Shown piece after piece: positions 1 to 14,408 of a DNA stretch of 64,000 nt (position 1 is its first letter; each line of letters opens with the position of its first letter). The position numbers and the translations under genes are program-made. The DNA is from Diadema setosum (lineage: Eukaryota > Echinodermata > Echinoidea > Diadematoida > Diadematidae): the NCBI RefSeq assembly GCF_964275005.1, contig NC_092685.1:12382913-12446912 (forward strand), in the 5' to 3' direction. The notes below the pieces were generated by a model. That model saw nothing but the letters and a program-made list of their open reading frames with translations, ran no database searches and was not told where the DNA came from.

Positions 1-107
1 TCTCTCCGTGTATATGAGAGAGATGCAAGCGTATCGTCTCCATGGCAACGGCTAGTGATTGACTCCGCAAGGTGATGACAATTTGCTCCATGACGCTCCG
101 CCCCTCT

Positions 108-296
108 TCCTTTCCTTCTCTCCCTCTCCCATCTATTTCTCTCCCACTCTCTCGCTCTCCCTCTTCTTCTCTCCCTTGCTGTTCCCATTTCTCTCCCACG
201 TTTTCTCTCTCCTTCTCGCTCTCTCCCTCTCTATTTGTCGGTCTTTCTCTCTGTCTATCTATCCATCTTTACTCTTATCCCTTTCCTGGTATAAAA
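108..296. repeat. Polypyrimidine (CT-rich) tract
   Basis: Nearly pure C/T over about 170 bp, with CTCTCTC and TCCCTCT words. The open frames over it are composition artefacts. Confidence 0.85.
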
Positions 297-598
297 TGGG
301 AGGTGGTTCCTATGACGTCGTGATGTCATCTGCAGTGTGGTTTTCACTTTTTCACTTTTTTAAGAATCACAGTAGCAGGTGCAAATGCAAAATTTTGCGA
401 ATATGTGATTTTGTTGACAGGACAGTAAAATAAAAAAAAAAAGAGACGATCACTGACAAACTACAATATATCTAAAGATCATTGTGAGCATTCTATAAAC
501 TTATCTTTTATTATGTAAACTTATTTTTTATTATGTATTCTGTTGTAATTTATGTATTCAATTTCTGTAAAATTATGTTTCTGGCTTGAAATGGCAAA

Positions 599-849
599 AA
601 TGAATGAATGAACGAAAGAATGAATGAATGAATGAATGAATGAATGAATGAATGAATGAATGAACGAAAGAATGAATGAATGAATGAACGAATGAATGAA
701 TGAATGAATGAATGAACGAATGAATGAATGAATGAATGAATGAATGAATGAATGAATGAATGAATGAATGAACGAACAAATGAATGAATGAATGAATGAA
801 CGAACGAACGAACAAATGAATGAATGAATGAATGAATGAATGAATGAAT
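599..849. repeat. (TGAA)n microsatellite
   Basis: About 60 tetranucleotide units with scattered CGAA and CAAA variants. It generates long F/I/H/S open frames on the minus strand. Confidence 0.98.
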
Positions 850-1737
850 TGTCCTCTAGAACCCTCCTATCATTTTCCGCTGCCATGTTGATTGACATTT
901 CGTTAGTGACGGAGAAAAACCTGCTTACATCACGAGTGACCCCTGAGTAGATGTTGATGTTGACTATAATTTACAATAATTGGTGTAACATTGTTTGCTG
1001 TGCTGATCTTTGCTATCATCATTGTTGCTACTTTGACAATGGTCATCACAACGGCTTGATAATCGCCAATCACTTTTTGGGTTGGCATTGGGTTTCTAAC
1101 CTGTTTGTATCATCGTCTTAAACATCTCTTTAAAGTCTTGTAGTTGAGAGGACTCTAAGAATAATAACGGGCAGGGGAAAAAGGGGGTTAGTGCTGACAA
1201 ACTGACAAAAAGGTCTATATTGATGTTGTGCAATCAGTTCTTTTAATCTCCACCTTCACATGACAAATTTGTTTTATTTACAAAGTAAGTGAACATGAGC
1301 ATTATTGATAACAGTTTTGTCAGTATCACAAACGTAAAAATAGAGCTTCAACCAAGGGTTATATTTTGACGGCTAACTTTTGTCCACACATATACTATGG
1401 ACTTTTTCAAGCCAAATTATTATTGTCACATCTGCGCCGCCTGTCTGGTGATGCTTTGGGATTTACACTTTACACACGTTATAAAAGAAGATAGCATCCC
1501 CCAAAGTTGGGCTATTTTACTCGATTAGATGGGCAGGTCCGACTTTATGGACCGTCTAACAATATTCTTAAGGATGTTACGTGCTATCCTCTACGTTGTT
1601 TATCATTTTCAACATGTAAAATGACGAATTGTTGTGCTAATGTTGCAGTCATCAAGCAACTATCATCACGTATAGTTCTTGACTTGTTTTTGTGCATTAC
1701 TCAAAATTGATATTGCAAAATAATGCTTTTTCTCCCC

Positions 1738-1803
1738 CCCCCTGTCTGTCTGACTGTCTGTCTGTCTGTTTGTCTGTCTGTCTCTCGCTCTCTTTCTCTC
1801 AAA
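1738..1803. repeat. (CTGT)n then CT-rich tract
   Basis: About ten imperfect CTGT units followed by CTCTCGCTCTCTTTCTC. Confidence 0.9.
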
Positions 1804-2149
1804 CACAAACAGTCACACAGTGGGCTCTTAAAAATCTCTTCTTTAGAGATGACTAATTTTCTCTTTATTCATTTCTCCTGTAAGTAGGAGCGGAAGAATA
1901 CACTTCCTAATCGTTATTTTTTTCTCTTTGTATTGTACTGTACAATAACAATAACAATGTTCGCCATCCGCTATCAACACACTGACTTTTTATTGTGGTC
2001 ATTCATTACGTTATTGCTATGTATAGATAACGGTACAGCTACACCTCCCCCCCCCCCTCCCACGCCAGTTTATCTATATTAAATTTTGGGAACGCCATTG
2101 ATACGTCGCATACCAAGCAATTCGGAATCTGCGACCAACGCCTTTGTGT

Positions 2150-2168
2150 GTGCATGTGTGTGTGTGCG

Positions 2169-2226
<58 letters not shown>

Positions 2227-2257
2227 TGGTGTGTGAGTGGGTGTGTGTGTGTGTGTG
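2150..2257. repeat. (GT)n microsatellite
   Basis: About 45 GT units with GCGT interruptions. Confidence 0.97.
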
Positions 2258-2523
2258 ATCTACTCTCGCGTTTACTCAATTTAAAGAAAAAATTGACACA
2301 TCCTCAGTAAATGGCGGAGTGGGTGTCGTTCCAGAATCATGACCAGGGTGGCGTTGTGGCGGGTTGAGCAAAAGGGGGAGAGGAGAAGAATGAGGAAGAA
2401 CTCGTGGTTGCTTCCCGACTTCTGGAGAAGAGTATTGTCTACAGGGCACGTCAGTTTAATAACCCCTAGACCCCAACGGGGATTAGATTTCACTTTGCAG
2501 CCGATGCGCGGACGGTGATGTTT

Positions 2524-2526
<3 letters not shown>

Positions 2527-2559
<33 letters not shown>
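2527..2559. repeat. (CA)n microsatellite
   Basis: About 16 CA units. Confidence 0.97.
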
Positions 2560-5500
2560 CGAGAGTCACTTGTTGCTTTAGTTTTGGGTGATTTTTGATG
2601 TGAAAAGAAAGAGACAAAGGCATGGAGAAAAAAAAGAAAGAGAATAAGTGAGCAGAAGAAACGGAAGGAGAGAAAAAGAGAGGGAGGAATAGTGAGAGAA
2701 ACAAATATAGAAAGGAAGATAGCAGTAGAGAAGTGGCAAAAAAAAATCATATCAAAAATCAAAGAATTTGAAAAAATGAAGACAGCTGGAGGAGAAGAGT
2801 AAATGGAGGATTTCTGAAAATATACAGAGGCAAAATAGCACGTTTTTATCTGTGTGTAGAAGTGATAATCTAAAAAAAGCTTGCATAACATTACAATCAT
2901 GCATATACACACACAAAAAACAAAAACATAAGCCTTCTTATATCATTGGCCTTCCTATATCATTAAGCATAATACTATCATTTGTTACAACATTGTACTG
3001 ATTTTGTGTTACTACTTGTATGTAAATGCTTGGTGTTGTTGGAAATTAGATAAAATGAAATGGAATGAAATGATACATACACAGTACCCTACACGTGAAT
3101 AATGTTATACTAAAGATTCAATCAAGCGTCTCTTTGATTTTTGCTGTGAAGTACCCACAAGTAGGCGACAATCGTTGTTGCAATAAACTGATATTTTTTA
3201 TTGCTTGGATTCTATTTCTGCATTCCTTCTGCATTCTTTTTCCTGCATTTCCTTTTCATATAACAGGAAGCCAATTGAACAAAGTCAGTGAGTAATATTT
3301 GAACATTGAAATACATGGGAACAGGTTAAGATGAAAAAAATATTGGATGAAAGATATCAAGGTGAAGGACATTGGATTCGAATAACGGGAACAGCAGAAG
3401 AAAACAGACCAGACAGTGTTTATGAGTTACACCACACGACGATGGAAGATGCCTGGAAACACTGAAGCGAAGTAGAAGTGCAATCCCATGCCGTGTTCAG
3501 GTTGGTTTCATGGGCAGAGTGAAATTGTTTCATCAAAATTGGACCTAAATAAGTTATGGTGGACTTCGAAAGTTCCCCATGTTTTTTCAATCAAGTGAGT
3601 ATAATGGTGGTAACTATGTTCAAATTGACAATGGTGAATATGTCGTCACCTCACATAATTTCAACGGATCTGATCGCACTAGACAAATTTTAGTCCAAAG
3701 AACATTATTGTTTACATTTTTGGAATATTACATCACCATCTCACATAAAGAGCAAATTGCACGATTTCGTTATGCAAATGTAAATAATTCTTTTTTTTCT
3801 CTCCCTTCCTCTCTCTTTCTCTCTCTCTTTCTTTCGCAAGCACATACACACCTTAATTGCTATGCAATTGAGGGTTCTATTGTAATTCTTAACACCTGAT
3901 AATATGATGATAGTTATTTATCATATTCATGAATATCTTGTTGCTGGACATCTGTAGCAATTTCAGATGAATTCTTTTTTATTTCAGTGTATGTAGAACT
4001 ATGTAGTTACTATATGAATGTGAAATACTGCGGTAATTTCAAATACATCTGGCCATTTCGTCAGTCATGGGTAACCTATATGGTACAAGCTAATACTAGA
4101 TTATTCATCTTTAGCTTTCCCTCCGTATATTTCTGATTGTTTGTATCACTTTTTTGCCAGTTCAAGAAAAGACTGATTTGTTAATGTTTTGCATTGTGGT
4201 TTCATTAACTGCATATCATTTATGATAATCACGCATGGAAAAATAAATTAAATAAAACGTAATGTTCACAATTTGTTTTGCATGAAATCAATACATCACA
4301 TCATTGTGGTCTTGTAGTATAGCATAGTAAAATTAAAAAAAAAATGAATGGGGGGGGGGTAGAGGTTTCACTTTCTGTGAGAAACAATGGATGAGTTTTG
4401 ATATGATGGCATCGTGTACTAGTTTTCAAAGTTTCTTGTATTCCGTAAAATCAACTGAGTTCATGTACACGACTTGAAATGAAATTTCCATCGTTCTGAT
4501 CGTCTGATTTTTTTTTCTGTTCACTAAAGTCTTCTTGATATGACGGAGATTTATACTTAAAGCAAATAGTTTAGGTCTATATACCATTAAATTCATTGCC
4601 AGAATTGATAGAAATAAACCTGTCTTTGAGACAGGAAATTGTCATGGAGTAGTATGTACAACAAAGCAGAGTTACTCTGATTAATGCAGAAACGGTGTAT
4701 TTACGCTTTTATAAGGAATTACTCGCAGAATTTTCAAAAGATCTCGCATGAGCTCATACACAAAACGTCGGCTTACACATTTTATTTTGTAATTCTCTGA
4801 GCATTGATAGTTGAGGAAACATTTACAAAACGTATGCAGACAGCAGCTAGTAGACTTGTGGCGAACAATATGTTTTGTGCTCCTTTTTATCCCATGTTCA
4901 TCAACGCAAAATTTGTGTAATTCAGCGTTCGAATATAGCATGATAAAAATTTAATTTCCATTCTTTTCTTCCTCAAAGCAGCATGCCAAAGGAAGTGGGG
5001 GGGGGGGGGGCAAGCAGAAAAAGATGTATGACAGGTTTTATTCAATATGATATTATTTGTTTAAAGAGATATAGTGTTGTGATAAACTGAAATAAAACTG
5101 CCGCTGCGCAGGCCGGGCGTGCACATCAGCGTACAGGTGCTCCAAAGGACCGGCTCCCACCCTTGGCGCGCACGCTAATAGAATCATATACCCAGTAACC
5201 ACGTGAACAAGCTTCACTGCATGTCGAGATTACTTGGCAAGCAAATGCTCATTAGATTACTGTCAGTTTGATAGCAATTTGTAACGTCAAGCACAAGGAA
5301 TAGGAAAAGGGGAAAAAATCATAAATCGCATAGAGGGAAAGTGAGCAAATTCTAGCATTTGTTTAGACTAAGATAATGTATAGTATATGTCTGTACAATA
5401 TTGATGCGGACAGGGGTAGGAAGCTGAGAATAGAAGAAGTAATACGAGTTGGAAGATTGGAAATGTAGCGTCGATGATTGGATAGCTTCCCGCTTCATTG

Positions 5501-7480
5501 CGTCCGCGTCTTTGATCTGATGGTTGACGCGCTTATAGAGGAAAAATGAAGGGGGTGAGCATTGGAGTGTGTGATGCTCTGTGCGTGCCTCGCACAATCG
5601 GTGACAGGCTTTGCGGAGATGATACCCGGGGTCTCCCAGTCAGGCCCGGCTCTGGGAGGAGGGTTACATGGCGGAGAGGCTCTGGTGTAATTGATTATGT
5701 CCAAGAAAACTTTTTCTCCGACCTTACCCAGCTCTTGTCAATGCAGGTGAGGATGGACAATAAGCAGACATTTCGGTCTGGTGAGGCAGTAAGGAGCTGA
5801 AAGAAGATAAGAGAGAAAAGAATGTGGGAGAAGAAAGGAGGGAGAGAGACTATAGGTTTTGACATTAAACAAAATGATGCTGTTGTTCTGGTTGCAATTA
5901 CTAATACCATCGATAATTTTCTCGTGACGCAGGGGTTAGAATGACGAGGAAAGCAATACTCGTTGGCACGCGCTATGCTCTTTCATACTCAATCAGGTGT
6001 GATGTATCGGTTTATTTGGAGGATATGGATTCGCGCGGCGCGCCGAGGGAGAAAATAGTTACCAGACGATATGGAGCCCAGCCATGCGGACAAATTACAG
6101 CGCGATGGGAAGAAGAAAAAGACAGAAAAAAAAAATGAGTGAAATGATAGAAAGATAGGATGTAAAATTAGACAACTGGGAGCTAGAGAAAGACGCAAGG
6201 GAGAAGATCGATCAGCACGCAGGTTAGGCGACTGTCATCGGGGAAGCTTAAACAATGAGCACGGGAAACCAGCCCGCTGTGCTACGATCAACCGGGCCAC
6301 AGAATATGGTGTAAGTCATCCCGGTCACACGCCACTTAGGCCTCTACCCATTCTATGGATATGTCATGTAAACCGCGGCTATTGAGAAACAGTTTCCTTT
6401 CAAGACGTTTCTTTTCTTCCATTTTTTTTTCCTTCCTCCAAAACTTCATGGCCCTTTTTGTTCATGTTCTGTCTTTCCCTCTCTTTCCTCTGTCTCCCAT
6501 TATCGTTATAAACCCAGCTGGTTGTAAAAGCGGCGGCCCATCTCTATCGAATCCAAATCAAATTCCAATAATTGAGGCATTGTGCAATGTGCTCCCGGCG
6601 GAAAGGTCTTCTTTTTCCCCTTTTCTCTATTCTTGTACTCACTTTGGACCTTTGCGGCGACAGGTAAACCTTTTCTCCACAGAAAACACTGGGCGAGATC
6701 ACACCATAGGAGGCATTTCCTTTTGACTCTTTCCTCTCAAACTCCGATTGACGAGAGGACATTGTATATCGCGGGGTGACGAAGTCTGTGCTTGGATTAC
6801 GCGAAAAATATCTTAGTCGCATTCTTCCGCCGTGGTTTATTTCACCGTGGAGATTTTCCCTCGATGACGAGATTACTATAGCAGTCGGGCATTATTCAGC
6901 AATAGATAACAATATCATATTCGCTCTTGCCTACAATATGTGACATATTTACGCTTAGTTTATAGCAGAATTAAAAAAAACCCCACAAGATGTGAGTATT
7001 AGGGAAGCATACATATCCAAATAAATGTCAATTTGGAGAGTTACATTGGTGTTACCATTCTATCGATCCATCATGGATATACTTTTCCTATATTCAAATA
7101 CGAGAGCACACCTCTTACCGAATCAATGACTACTGACTCAAAGAGCAACTTCTATTTCATTCTGCGAACAACATGTCATGAACATTACATACTCCAGGTG
7201 CTAACCTGTACTTCTGTTCGATCTATTTATTCTGACGCAAGACCGATTTGATCCTTGTGATGCTCCTTAGTTAAAATTTTGCAGCAGGCATCCTGTAATA
7301 AAAGAGAAGTCACGTGCTAATATTATCGTATTTGGTACTCCACTGGTCGTCAAATTCTCAAAAATTCAAATTTCAATGAGACTGCAATTATTTTCATGAC
7401 TAACAGCAACGAGCATTGTCAGTTAAACTCATTTCTAAGTATCTTATGAACATACATAGAAGAACGTACTGTGATCACAA

Positions 7481-7519
7481 CACACACACTCACACACGCG
7501 CAAAGACACACTCACACAC

Positions 7520-7569
<50 letters not shown>
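7481..7569. repeat. (CA)n microsatellite
   Basis: About 40 CA units, with CTCA, CGCA and AGACA variants at the left side. Confidence 0.97.
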
Positions 7570-7572
<3 letters not shown>

Positions 7573-7680
7573 CAAAGAGTTACATCCAGCTCTTTCAAAT
7601 TTGCAAATAGATGAATAGGGATACGCTTACCCAGGGCAAGAAATCCCTCTTTGACTGAGTGGTACCTTTTATACACATAA

Positions 7681-8160
7681 TTGTTTGAGTTGAGTTTGAG
7701 ATTGAGCTTATTTTATTTCACCACGGGCCACTCACTTCAGCCAATGTCTGTTCTTCTGTGAGTCCGTGTAAAATCATACGATTACAAGATACAACATTTT
7801 ATATATAATATAGGAAACGAAAGAAAAATAGACAAATATACAAACACACAAAAGCGATACATTCGAAATCATACATAAATAAAAAAAAAATAGGAATTAA
7901 GATACTGAAAAAAAAATTGACTTGCAATGTTACAGTTCAATGCAAACGATTTCTATATAATTATCTATCTGTCTTATGTCTAACTATAAAAGGATACACT
8001 TTGTTTAACATCATCTGAGAAAATATTCCATAGTTTGGCACCGTGATATGTTCACTACGTTTCTTAAGATTAGTTCTCTGGTGAGGTACATCTAATTTCA
8101 ACTTTCCTTTTCTCAATGTGTAAGCAGACTGCTTAAAATGAATTACATATAGTTTGTGGC
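7681..8160 (-). mobile_element. 3' end of a non-LTR retrotransposon (LINE, CR1/L2-like)
   Basis: Minus-strand translation gives QSAYTLRKGKLKLDVPHQRT and NLKKRSEHIT, then in another frame GAKLWNIFSDDVKQSVS, the typical C-terminus of CR1/L2/jockey-like reverse transcriptases (…GAKLWN.LP…). At least one frameshift separates the two parts. A 3' UTR of about 300 bp follows, ending AAATAAAATAAGCTCAATC and a short TCAAAC/TCAAC tail at about 7,685. Strongly 5'-truncated, as is usual for LINEs. Exact clade uncertain. Confidence 0.7.
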
Positions 8161-8198
8161 GTGGTCCTATTTACATGTTTGTTTTGTGCTTGTCTGTT

Positions 8199-8200
<2 letters not shown>

Positions 8201-8257
<57 letters not shown>
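8201..8257. repeat. (GT)n microsatellite
   Basis: About 28 perfect GT units, just beyond the LINE fragment. Confidence 0.98.
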
Positions 8258-8259
<2 letters not shown>

Positions 8260-9882
8260 CTGGTACATGTTTTGTGAAAACGAAATTGAAATCTTCATCG
8301 GTGGTGAAGTAAACAGTAACTTTCTAAGAATCAGTATTTTTCACCGGGAATACGCGAAGTAAAAAATAACAAAACAAAATACAAGCAAGCGAACATGGTG
8401 AAAGAATTAATAATGAGAGTGAAAATGGTCGGAATTGAACTCAAACGGATAGGCCAAGCAGGGGATATAGGAAAACAGACAATGAAAATATAAGAAAGAG
8501 GAAAAAGGAAAGGATAATAGGAGAAAAATTTAAGTTGGCTTGTGAGGGCGACTTGACTTCCTCTACATCAAACATCACCGAAGGATATTTGACATGGACC
8601 GTCGCGCACTCGATAAGAACCAACGACTCGCTTCCTAAGAAAAGCCTGGGAATTAGCTTAAGCAAATCCCAAATTCAATAAATCTTGAATCTACTGACAA
8701 AATTGTATTTGATTTTACTGCTGCAGTCTTTTTTTTTCTCCCCTCCTTCTTCTTCACTCTTTCCTTCTCTGTGGCCGCCACACCATCCCATAATTCTGCA
8801 TGAAGCTTTGTGTCGAGTGAACGCATCGCATGGGATAGTTGGGCAGCGAGTGTTCAAGCAAATATTGGTGATATTGGCCGGCGCAGGGCTCGAGTCGACG
8901 GATGGCATCCCCGCCCCCTACATCATATATCTCCCGATGCTTATACTAACGGCAACAATTTTCCAGCAGCGAGTCCCTTACTCACGAGGAGAGAGTTTGA
9001 AAGAGAGAAAGAGACAGTGTTCATTGATAAAATTACCCAACATGAGAAGGTTCCTATTTTCACGAGCCCCTTCCCATTCCCTCCAAAGCAATTGCTTTTT
9101 CTCCCTTCGATTGCTTTTTTAAATATATATACTTCGCTTGGAATGAGAATATGATTACACCTCTTCCTTGATTGCTCCCCAAGTTTATCGGATATTTTAT
9201 TTCTCTCTTCGTATTTTTTCATTTGCGCCTTGTTATCGGTATAACAATACTGAACACGAGCGTTTTCTTAGTTCTGTCTATTTGCGTTTTGCCCATGCAG
9301 TGCACTCGTAAAGGTAAGTGCTTCCGCGTTTTATCAACTCCCGCCAACAATACGTCCATTGTTTGTTTTAATCATTTTTTCTCTCGTCGATTTACAAACG
9401 CAAGCCAGACGTCGCCTCGCTGTGCAGAGAAATTAGCACTACATTCAAATCTAACTACGACGCCTATCACGTCAGCGCTGATGGACCTTTTCAGAGCGAG
9501 GTAACAGTTACTCTTGGTACTTTAATTTTTGATTTCTGTATCGTATCGTAGAAGAAAAAAACATGAAACCTTTACTTTGCATTGGAAACTAGGTAGCTGT
9601 CGATGCATCGTGTTGAAAGATCTTGTCAGCGAGATGGCACGACGTGAAATTAAACTTTATGTTTGATTGACTTCTCATAGTCTGGAGGCATTCGACTAGT
9701 TACTACCTCCTCCGAAGCTTCACTTCGTAATCAAGACATTTTGTAATAGAACAACTATGATATGCTAAAATGTCGAACCTTGGTATTCATCCACATATAT
9801 AAAAAAGCATGTAAGACGATATTACCTTCCCTTATCATTTCAAGACATACTGAAGAGTAAAATACGTCATACCAGTGGATCA

Positions 9883-9978
9883 ATGATAATAATGATGATA
9901 ATGATAATAACAATAATAATAATAATAATAATATTAATAATAATAATAATAATAATAATAATGATAATAATGATGATG

Positions 9979-10015
<37 letters not shown>

Positions 10016-10032
10016 TAATAATGATGATGATG

Positions 10033-10098
<66 letters not shown>

Positions 10099-10172
10099 GT
10101 AATAATCATGATAGTAATAATAATGATAATAATGATAATGATAATAATAATAATAATGATAATGATAATGGT
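9883..10172. repeat. (AAT)n/(GAT)n microsatellite
   Basis: Almost 290 bp of AAT with GAT interruptions, followed by GCATTTATATGGTGCTTTAT. That boundary motif commonly borders such arrays in marine invertebrate DNA. Poly-Ile and poly-Tyr open frames here are artefacts. Confidence 0.97.
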
Positions 10173-10751
10173 AATAATTGCATTTATATGGTGCTTTATA
10201 CAGGATCAATTAGAGTATTCGACAATATCGAATAATCAAACTATGCAACTCGCACAGTGTCGTAAGGACATCTGTTTATCAAGCTATATCACATCGATAA
10301 TAACTTTGTCCCTAATTAGTACACTCGGCTTTAGTGTCGAGGGGGAGCGTGCATTATCATGATTATTCCAAACTAGAAATGGATCTTTTTTTTTTTTTTC
10401 TTACGTATTCCTGCATGAACTAAAAACTGGTAATAGATTTGCAGCTGTCTTGGTCAAATTACAGAAACCAATGATTAAGCTCTGCAAAAAACAAACAAAC
10501 AAACAAACAAACTAGAAATTATCAATGTGAACTTTATAAATAGTCTGTGTAAGATATATTTTCGGATTTATACGATTTATGACCAAAATTGATCTTTTCT
10601 AACTTTGATGATTGTAATAGTTTCTTATATCGAAAGCAAGAAGTTGATTATCGAAATGTCTGACTGGATGTTCGCTTTTATTAGTGATATACACTTGTGA
10701 TAAACCTGAGGTAAATCATCAATAAGTCAAGAGTCTATTCATCCCTACAAT

Positions 10752-10803
10752 CATCCATCCATCCATCCATCTGTCAATCCTTCACTGCATCTATTCATCT
10801 ATC
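10752..10803. repeat. (CATC)n imperfect microsatellite
   Basis: CATCCATCCATCCATCCATC followed by looser copies. Confidence 0.85.
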
Positions 10804-12856
10804 CGTCCATTACTATTTCTCCTCCCTTCTCAGTCGCGTTGCTAAATGTCAGGTTGCTTCCACACGTCTCCATGCCCCACCGTTCTGCACTTACGTCGCG
10901 CTTATCTCCGACATCAACGCCAGCATCCTGGACACACTTTCCATCTGTTTGTTTTTTACGCCACATCCCGCACGCTATAGTTTCTCCCCCCTCGCTCCCA
11001 AACACGTATAAAGCCACCTCACTCCTCCTTCCACCCTTGTCCGACAATCTGGCCTCCAGGTCTAACCACGCGACTAATCTACTATTCCTCCATGGGCAAT
11101 TTTCTAATCATCCCCAAAGATGATGTACACCTGAAAATGGGGAAATAAAGATAGGACGAAAACAGAAGAGACGCTATTCTTTTTTTCTTATGAAGTCCTT
11201 GATCTACACAGCTATATCGGGACGCGACTGTTATAAGCCCTGACAAACCAAACATCCATTAGTTAGAACTTGTATCAGACTTTGATCGGCTCGCTTTTCT
11301 TCTGTAGTGTTGTCATTAAGATTGAATGCCTGGCAGTAATGCGTTAATCAATATGACATCAAGAGAAAAAAAGGCAACTCTTCGCGTGTCCATTCGCAGC
11401 CTGCAAATTACCTCACGAAAAAACAAAGAGCTGATTAGAATCAAGATAAACCTTTTTATTTCATTCCATCCTTCGGTCTCTTCTTCTTTCTATCTTTCTA
11501 TCTGTCTCTTTCTCTTCTTTTTCTTAGCTCTTTTGAAAAGGGACACACAACGTTACCGTATTCTTTCAATATGTTATATTGAAACACATAATTCAGGAAC
11601 CATAAGAGCGGGATGCATATGTGTGAAGTTGTGCACAGTCTTTCGCCAACGCAAAATACACAACGACAAGACTCTTAGCATGGGTTCGTATTGAATTTTG
11701 CTGATAAAGCGTTAAAGGACCAACTATAAGAATCGAAGCCGTGCATAACATGCAACCTACATGACTATACCTCAGCTCTCTATTATCCGCAGAGGAAATT
11801 AAGTAATAAATATCGACCACATTACTTAGAGTAGATTTCCCTCCTGTTGCTCTATTAAAAAGACCAAAATCAAATTGAATCAAATCACTAAAACAAGAAC
11901 AAGAACAAAACAAAAACAAAAACGGGGGTCTTCTTAAAAAAACAAACAAACACACACTTCTTTTGATTTAAAGGTACTTGCCGTAGCACATACGCTCGTT
12001 TTGATGTGGTATTTCACATCATGCATGCTGAGTTTTCCCGCACAACTCATGTTAAACAGTACTTTTATATTAACACTTATTTTCGGGAGTGCAAGGATTA
12101 CAAAGCTTACTGCATGTGCGATTCTGTTGCATCCTAACCCCCCCCCCCAAAAAAAAAAGAGAAAACAAACAACTAAAAGGCAATTGATTTAAACGGCCAG
12201 TGAATAACCACGTGGTCATAGCAACGAACAAAGGGATGTAAAACAGTGTTGTGTGAATATAATCACTACAGCCAATAACGGTAGCTGGGATGAAATCACA
12301 CATCTCGGGTGCCACAATGTACATAATTGTTGTTGCTCTCAACACTACCAATGTGATAATCATTCGATGTGTCTGATTCAAAATATAGGCACATTCGAAG
12401 ATGTCAGAGTTCCTGTCAATCCAAATCTCCCGTCTTATAACGCGAACATCGAGCGATCACACACGTATATTCACCTATAAATCTCTTATTGAGAGACTTT
12501 CAAGTTATTTCATGTATATAGGTTGTGGAGTTAATTCTCGCGTTCATTGACCTCTGACGTGAATCTGATATCGCCATGGAGAAACAATAGAAACCCACAA
12601 AACCCTTCCAATAATCAGCTCCTGTCGACCAAGTGAAAATCAACACCGTTCGTCTTGGTGGCAGATCACGACGAAGCCACATTTGACATGACACGGGGAT
12701 CAGATGATGCAGATAATACCACATAACTTCTCTGGCGGTGCATACAAGGCCGAAGAAAATTACGGATGCTTATAATTCCCGATAATTTTTGAACAATACC
12801 TGAATATTATGAGAAAGATCCAAGTCCATCAAACGGAAATTAAAACCCAAATATAT

Positions 12857-12876
12857 ATCTCTATCTATCTATTTAT

Positions 12877-12936
<60 letters not shown>

Positions 12937-12976
12937 TTATCTATCTATCTAAATATCTATCTATCTGTCTATCTAT
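12857..12976. repeat. (CTAT)n microsatellite
   Basis: About 25-30 CTAT units with a few TTTAT interruptions. Confidence 0.97.
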
Positions 12977-13086
12977 ATAGGGAATGAGTGAATGCAGTAA
13001 TATAAGTAGCATCAGCGAAATTTGACGAAAATCGGAAATTCTGTCCTACAAAAGTTATGATTTTTTTTTCGGTTTCGGCAAATTTC

Positions 13087-13144
13087 GGTGCAGCCATCAC
13101 TTGATGAGAACACTACTACAGTTAGTGACGTCATTTATGTACAA

Positions 13145-13221
<77 letters not shown>

Positions 13222-13436
13222 AATCCCCCAAAGTCATATTATGTATGAAAAGCACAGATTCCCTCGACCTGTTACTGACATAGATTATGCCAAGGGGAAC
13301 ATTAATCCTCCTGCTTTTTGAAAGAGGTAAATCTAGTGCTCTTTCATTACGCTAGAGACATAGAAATATGTTGAATTTTGTCCCCACGTGACGTCACAAA
13401 GTGTTTTTAGTATTCTCATCCAGTGATAGCTGCACC
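13087..13436. mobile_element. Foldback with 47-bp arms around an (AT)n tract
   Basis: GGTGCAGCCATCACTTGATG (left) pairs with CATCCAGTGATAGCTGCACC (right); arms 13087-13132 and 13389-13436 both end in TGACGTCA. The AT microsatellite (13,148-13,218) lies between them. Possibly part of a larger element starting near 13,015. Confidence 0.65.
13148..13218. repeat. (AT)n microsatellite
   Basis: About 35 uninterrupted AT units. Confidence 0.98.
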
Positions 13437-14264
13437 AACACTTTAAAATTAACAGCTGTTGAATGGATTCTCAAATTTCCCTCAAGCTTCGCTAATGCGG
13501 TTTAATATTGCTGCATTACCTCAATTCATATAGGCCTATATGTTTATACATATGGATGGATAGGTAGACATGAATACATAAATATATACATGCGTACATA
13601 TACATATATTCATCCCCATTGAAAGTTTGTTTGTTTGTTTGTTTGTTTGTTTTTTATCTTTCAGCTATGGGAATGTGATGTATACATTGGAATGTAGAAC
13701 AGTCATTTTGATAATCATCTAAATTTGCAGAGGGTCTCTAAGTATGATTGATATGGACGTTCTTGTATTCAAGTATATATAAAGCAGATATTGTTTAAAA
13801 GGTTTAATGTAACATTTGACATTCCTGGGAATGTTATATTACGACAGATAAGCAACAATTACATGTAAGCTTTATTTATTGTTTACATAATAACACATTG
13901 TTTTATTGTACGTGTAGCTCCATCGGCAGGCAGATATTTTTTTTTTTTAAATCTTATCAGCCCAGTCAAGCCATGCTTATGCTGCCGGTCTACTGCTTCC
14001 TTGTTGGATAAAATGTACTGTCTTTTTCTTTATTAATATGCAACAATAAATATTTTATAATGAATTTGTTACAAATTAAAAGATTTTGTTTACATTTGTC
14101 TCACCCATGTAATTCATTTTGATTTGAGAAGCAGAATAAATACAAACGATCAAGTATTACCTGACGTTATCTCACAATTTCGATATATAGGGAGAAACAG
14201 AAAGAACAGCATATATTTCAGAGGGAAACTATTTCAAACACACAAATACACATATACATACCTT

Positions 14265-14270
<6 letters not shown>

Positions 14271-14313
<43 letters not shown>

Positions 14314-14352
14314 CAAATACAAACACATACATATACAAGACAACAGAAAGGG

Positions 14353-14408
<56 letters not shown>

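Larger units (their letters stand above)
850..7480. other. Gene-less flank with CpG-rich patches
   Basis: Apart from the microsatellites listed, I see no supported gene. Sequence is AT-rich with unique-looking CpG-richer patches at about 5,100-5,200, 5,540-5,720 and 6,010-6,340. The last includes an ATG (6255) followed by 56 open bases and a strong GTAAGT. These could be 5' or regulatory parts of a gene outside view, but nothing identifies one. Confidence 0.3.
8258..12856. other. Gene-less stretch
   Basis: Open frames here (for example 8,685-9,122 and 11,326-11,694) show no family resemblance or coding-like third positions, and most overlap C/T-rich or trinucleotide-rich DNA. CpG-richer, possibly regulatory patches occur at about 8,780-8,960, 9,290-9,500 and 10,830-11,060. 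Confidence 0.3.

Noticed and set aside
521-898. Long minus-strand open frame rich in Phe/Ile/His/Ser
   Set aside because: It is a translation of the (TGAA)n microsatellite.
9867-10209. Poly-Ile and poly-Tyr open frames
   Set aside because: Produced by the (AAT)n/(GAT)n array in several frames on both strands.
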